NCBI GenBank assembly: GCA_024686055.1
Contig: JAIBDV010000194.1
Location: 1-6,183, forward strand
Source of the DNA: Neptuniibacter sp.
Lineage (GTDB): Bacteria; Pseudomonadota; Gammaproteobacteria; Pseudomonadales; Balneatricaceae
DNA length: 6,183 bases
Direction: 5' to 3'
Below are positions 5,644 through 6,183 of the stretch, piece by piece. The first letter of the stretch is position 1; every line of letters starts with the position of its first letter. The position numbers and the translations under genes were made by a program. A model generated the notes under the pieces. The model saw only the letters and a list, made by a program, of their open reading frames with translations. It was not told the DNA's origin and ran no database searches.

Positions 5644-6183
5644 ATGACCGATCATACTAAGGTATCAAATGCTTATGATACCGATTACCAGGTGGGACAA
5701 GACAATGTAAAAATACTGGGCATGGATGTACATAATCCAGTCTTTGGCACCAGTGCTGTTCTCATTGTGTTGTTCATTCTTGCTACGCTGTTATTTCCTT
5801 CGGAGTCGAAGGAAATCCTGGTGGGTGCACGTACATGGTCTATCAATAATTTTGATTGGCTGATCATGGGCGGCGGTAATATCTTCGTTCTATTCTGTAT
5901 CGCTGTGATTTTCTTACCGGTCGGTAAAATCCGTCTGGGTGGCACGGGTGCGACGCCTGATTTCAGTACCATGTCCTGGCTTTCCATGCTGTTCGCAGCA
6001 GGAATGGGTATTGGTCTGATGTTCTGGAGTGTGGCTGAGCCAGTAGCGTATTACACCGACTGGTACGGTACGCCGCTTAATGCCGCAGCAAATACACCTG
6101 AAGGGGCTTCGGCTGCTCTGGGTGCGACCATGTTCCACTGGGGCCTGCACCCATGGGCAATCTACGGTGTTGTTGCACTGGCA
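5644..6183 (+). CDS. BCCT-family (betaine/choline/carnitine) transporter, 3'-truncated
   Basis: First 180 residues of a secondary transporter of the BCCT family; members are usually 500-700 aa, so most lies beyond the window. The ATG is preceded by GAGGAA (5631-5636) at 7 nt, which supports the start. After a hydrophilic N-terminus, transmembrane helices fall near residues 33-52, 74-92, 110-130 and from about 162. Family signatures are RLGGTGATPDFSTMSW (97-112), AAGMGIGLMFWSVAEP (118-133) and MFHWGLHPWAIYG (163-175). The GMGIG motif (120-124) has Gly at the last position, as in sodium-coupled betaine carriers such as BetP; choline carriers of the BetT type have Asp there. Substrate is probably glycine betaine or a related methylated osmolyte, consistent with the nearby dimethylglycine operon. 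The tryptophan-box region that would sharpen this lies downstream and is not visible. Confidence 0.9.
   Translation, partial: MTDHTKVSNAYDTDYQVGQDNVKILGMDVHNPVFGTSAVLIVLFILATLLFPSESKEILVGARTWSINNFDWLIMGGGNIFVLFCIAVIFLPVGKIRLGGTGATPDFSTMSWLSMLFAAGMGIGLMFWSVAEPVAYYTDWYGTPLNAAANTPEGASAALGATMFHWGLHPWAIYGVVALA

Overview
The window looks like a piece of a marine-type gammaproteobacterial chromosome. I infer an Oceanospirillales- or Pseudomonadales-like host from the gene content, the moderate-to-high GC coding sequence and the protein character; no rRNA or other taxonomic marker is present. All recognisable genes lie on the + strand.

Positions 1-3047 are the tail of a tightly coupled operon. It holds the C-terminal part of an iron-sulfur oxidoreductase of the DgcB type (dimethylglycine demethylation; cut off by the window start), an oversized electron-transfer flavoprotein alpha subunit and a divergent beta subunit. 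The genes overlap by 1 and 11 nt, each with a strong Shine-Dalgarno sequence. The operon ends at a clear intrinsic terminator (3081-3113). In the known pathway, DgcA/DgcB oxidatively demethylate dimethylglycine, a glycine betaine breakdown product, to sarcosine. The adjacent ETF pair probably carries the electrons towards the quinone pool.

Positions 3114-3318 are a spacer with an exact 12-bp palindrome. It is followed by a 573-aa membrane-anchored diguanylate cyclase (3319-5040). This protein has a periplasmic substrate-binding-protein-like sensor, one transmembrane helix, a short coiled linker and a catalytically intact GGEEF domain with an RxxD inhibitory site.

Positions 5041-5643 contain no convincing protein gene. 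The first half can fold into consecutive hairpins and ends in a good intrinsic terminator (5266-5297): either a structured 3' UTR or an unrecognised small RNA. The second half (5298-5643) is the upstream region of the next gene and carries several inverted and direct repeats, including TTACC-N4-GGTAA over a possible -10 element.

Positions 5644-6183 are the first 180 codons of a BCCT-family transporter, cut off by the window end. It has the glycine-type GMGIG motif associated with betaine rather than choline transport. The window therefore pairs betaine/dimethylglycine catabolism with probable betaine-type uptake, and a c-di-GMP signalling gene of unknown ligand lies between them. I see no defence system, mobile element, CRISPR array, tRNA or rRNA. 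The least explained part is the structured non-coding region 5076-5297.
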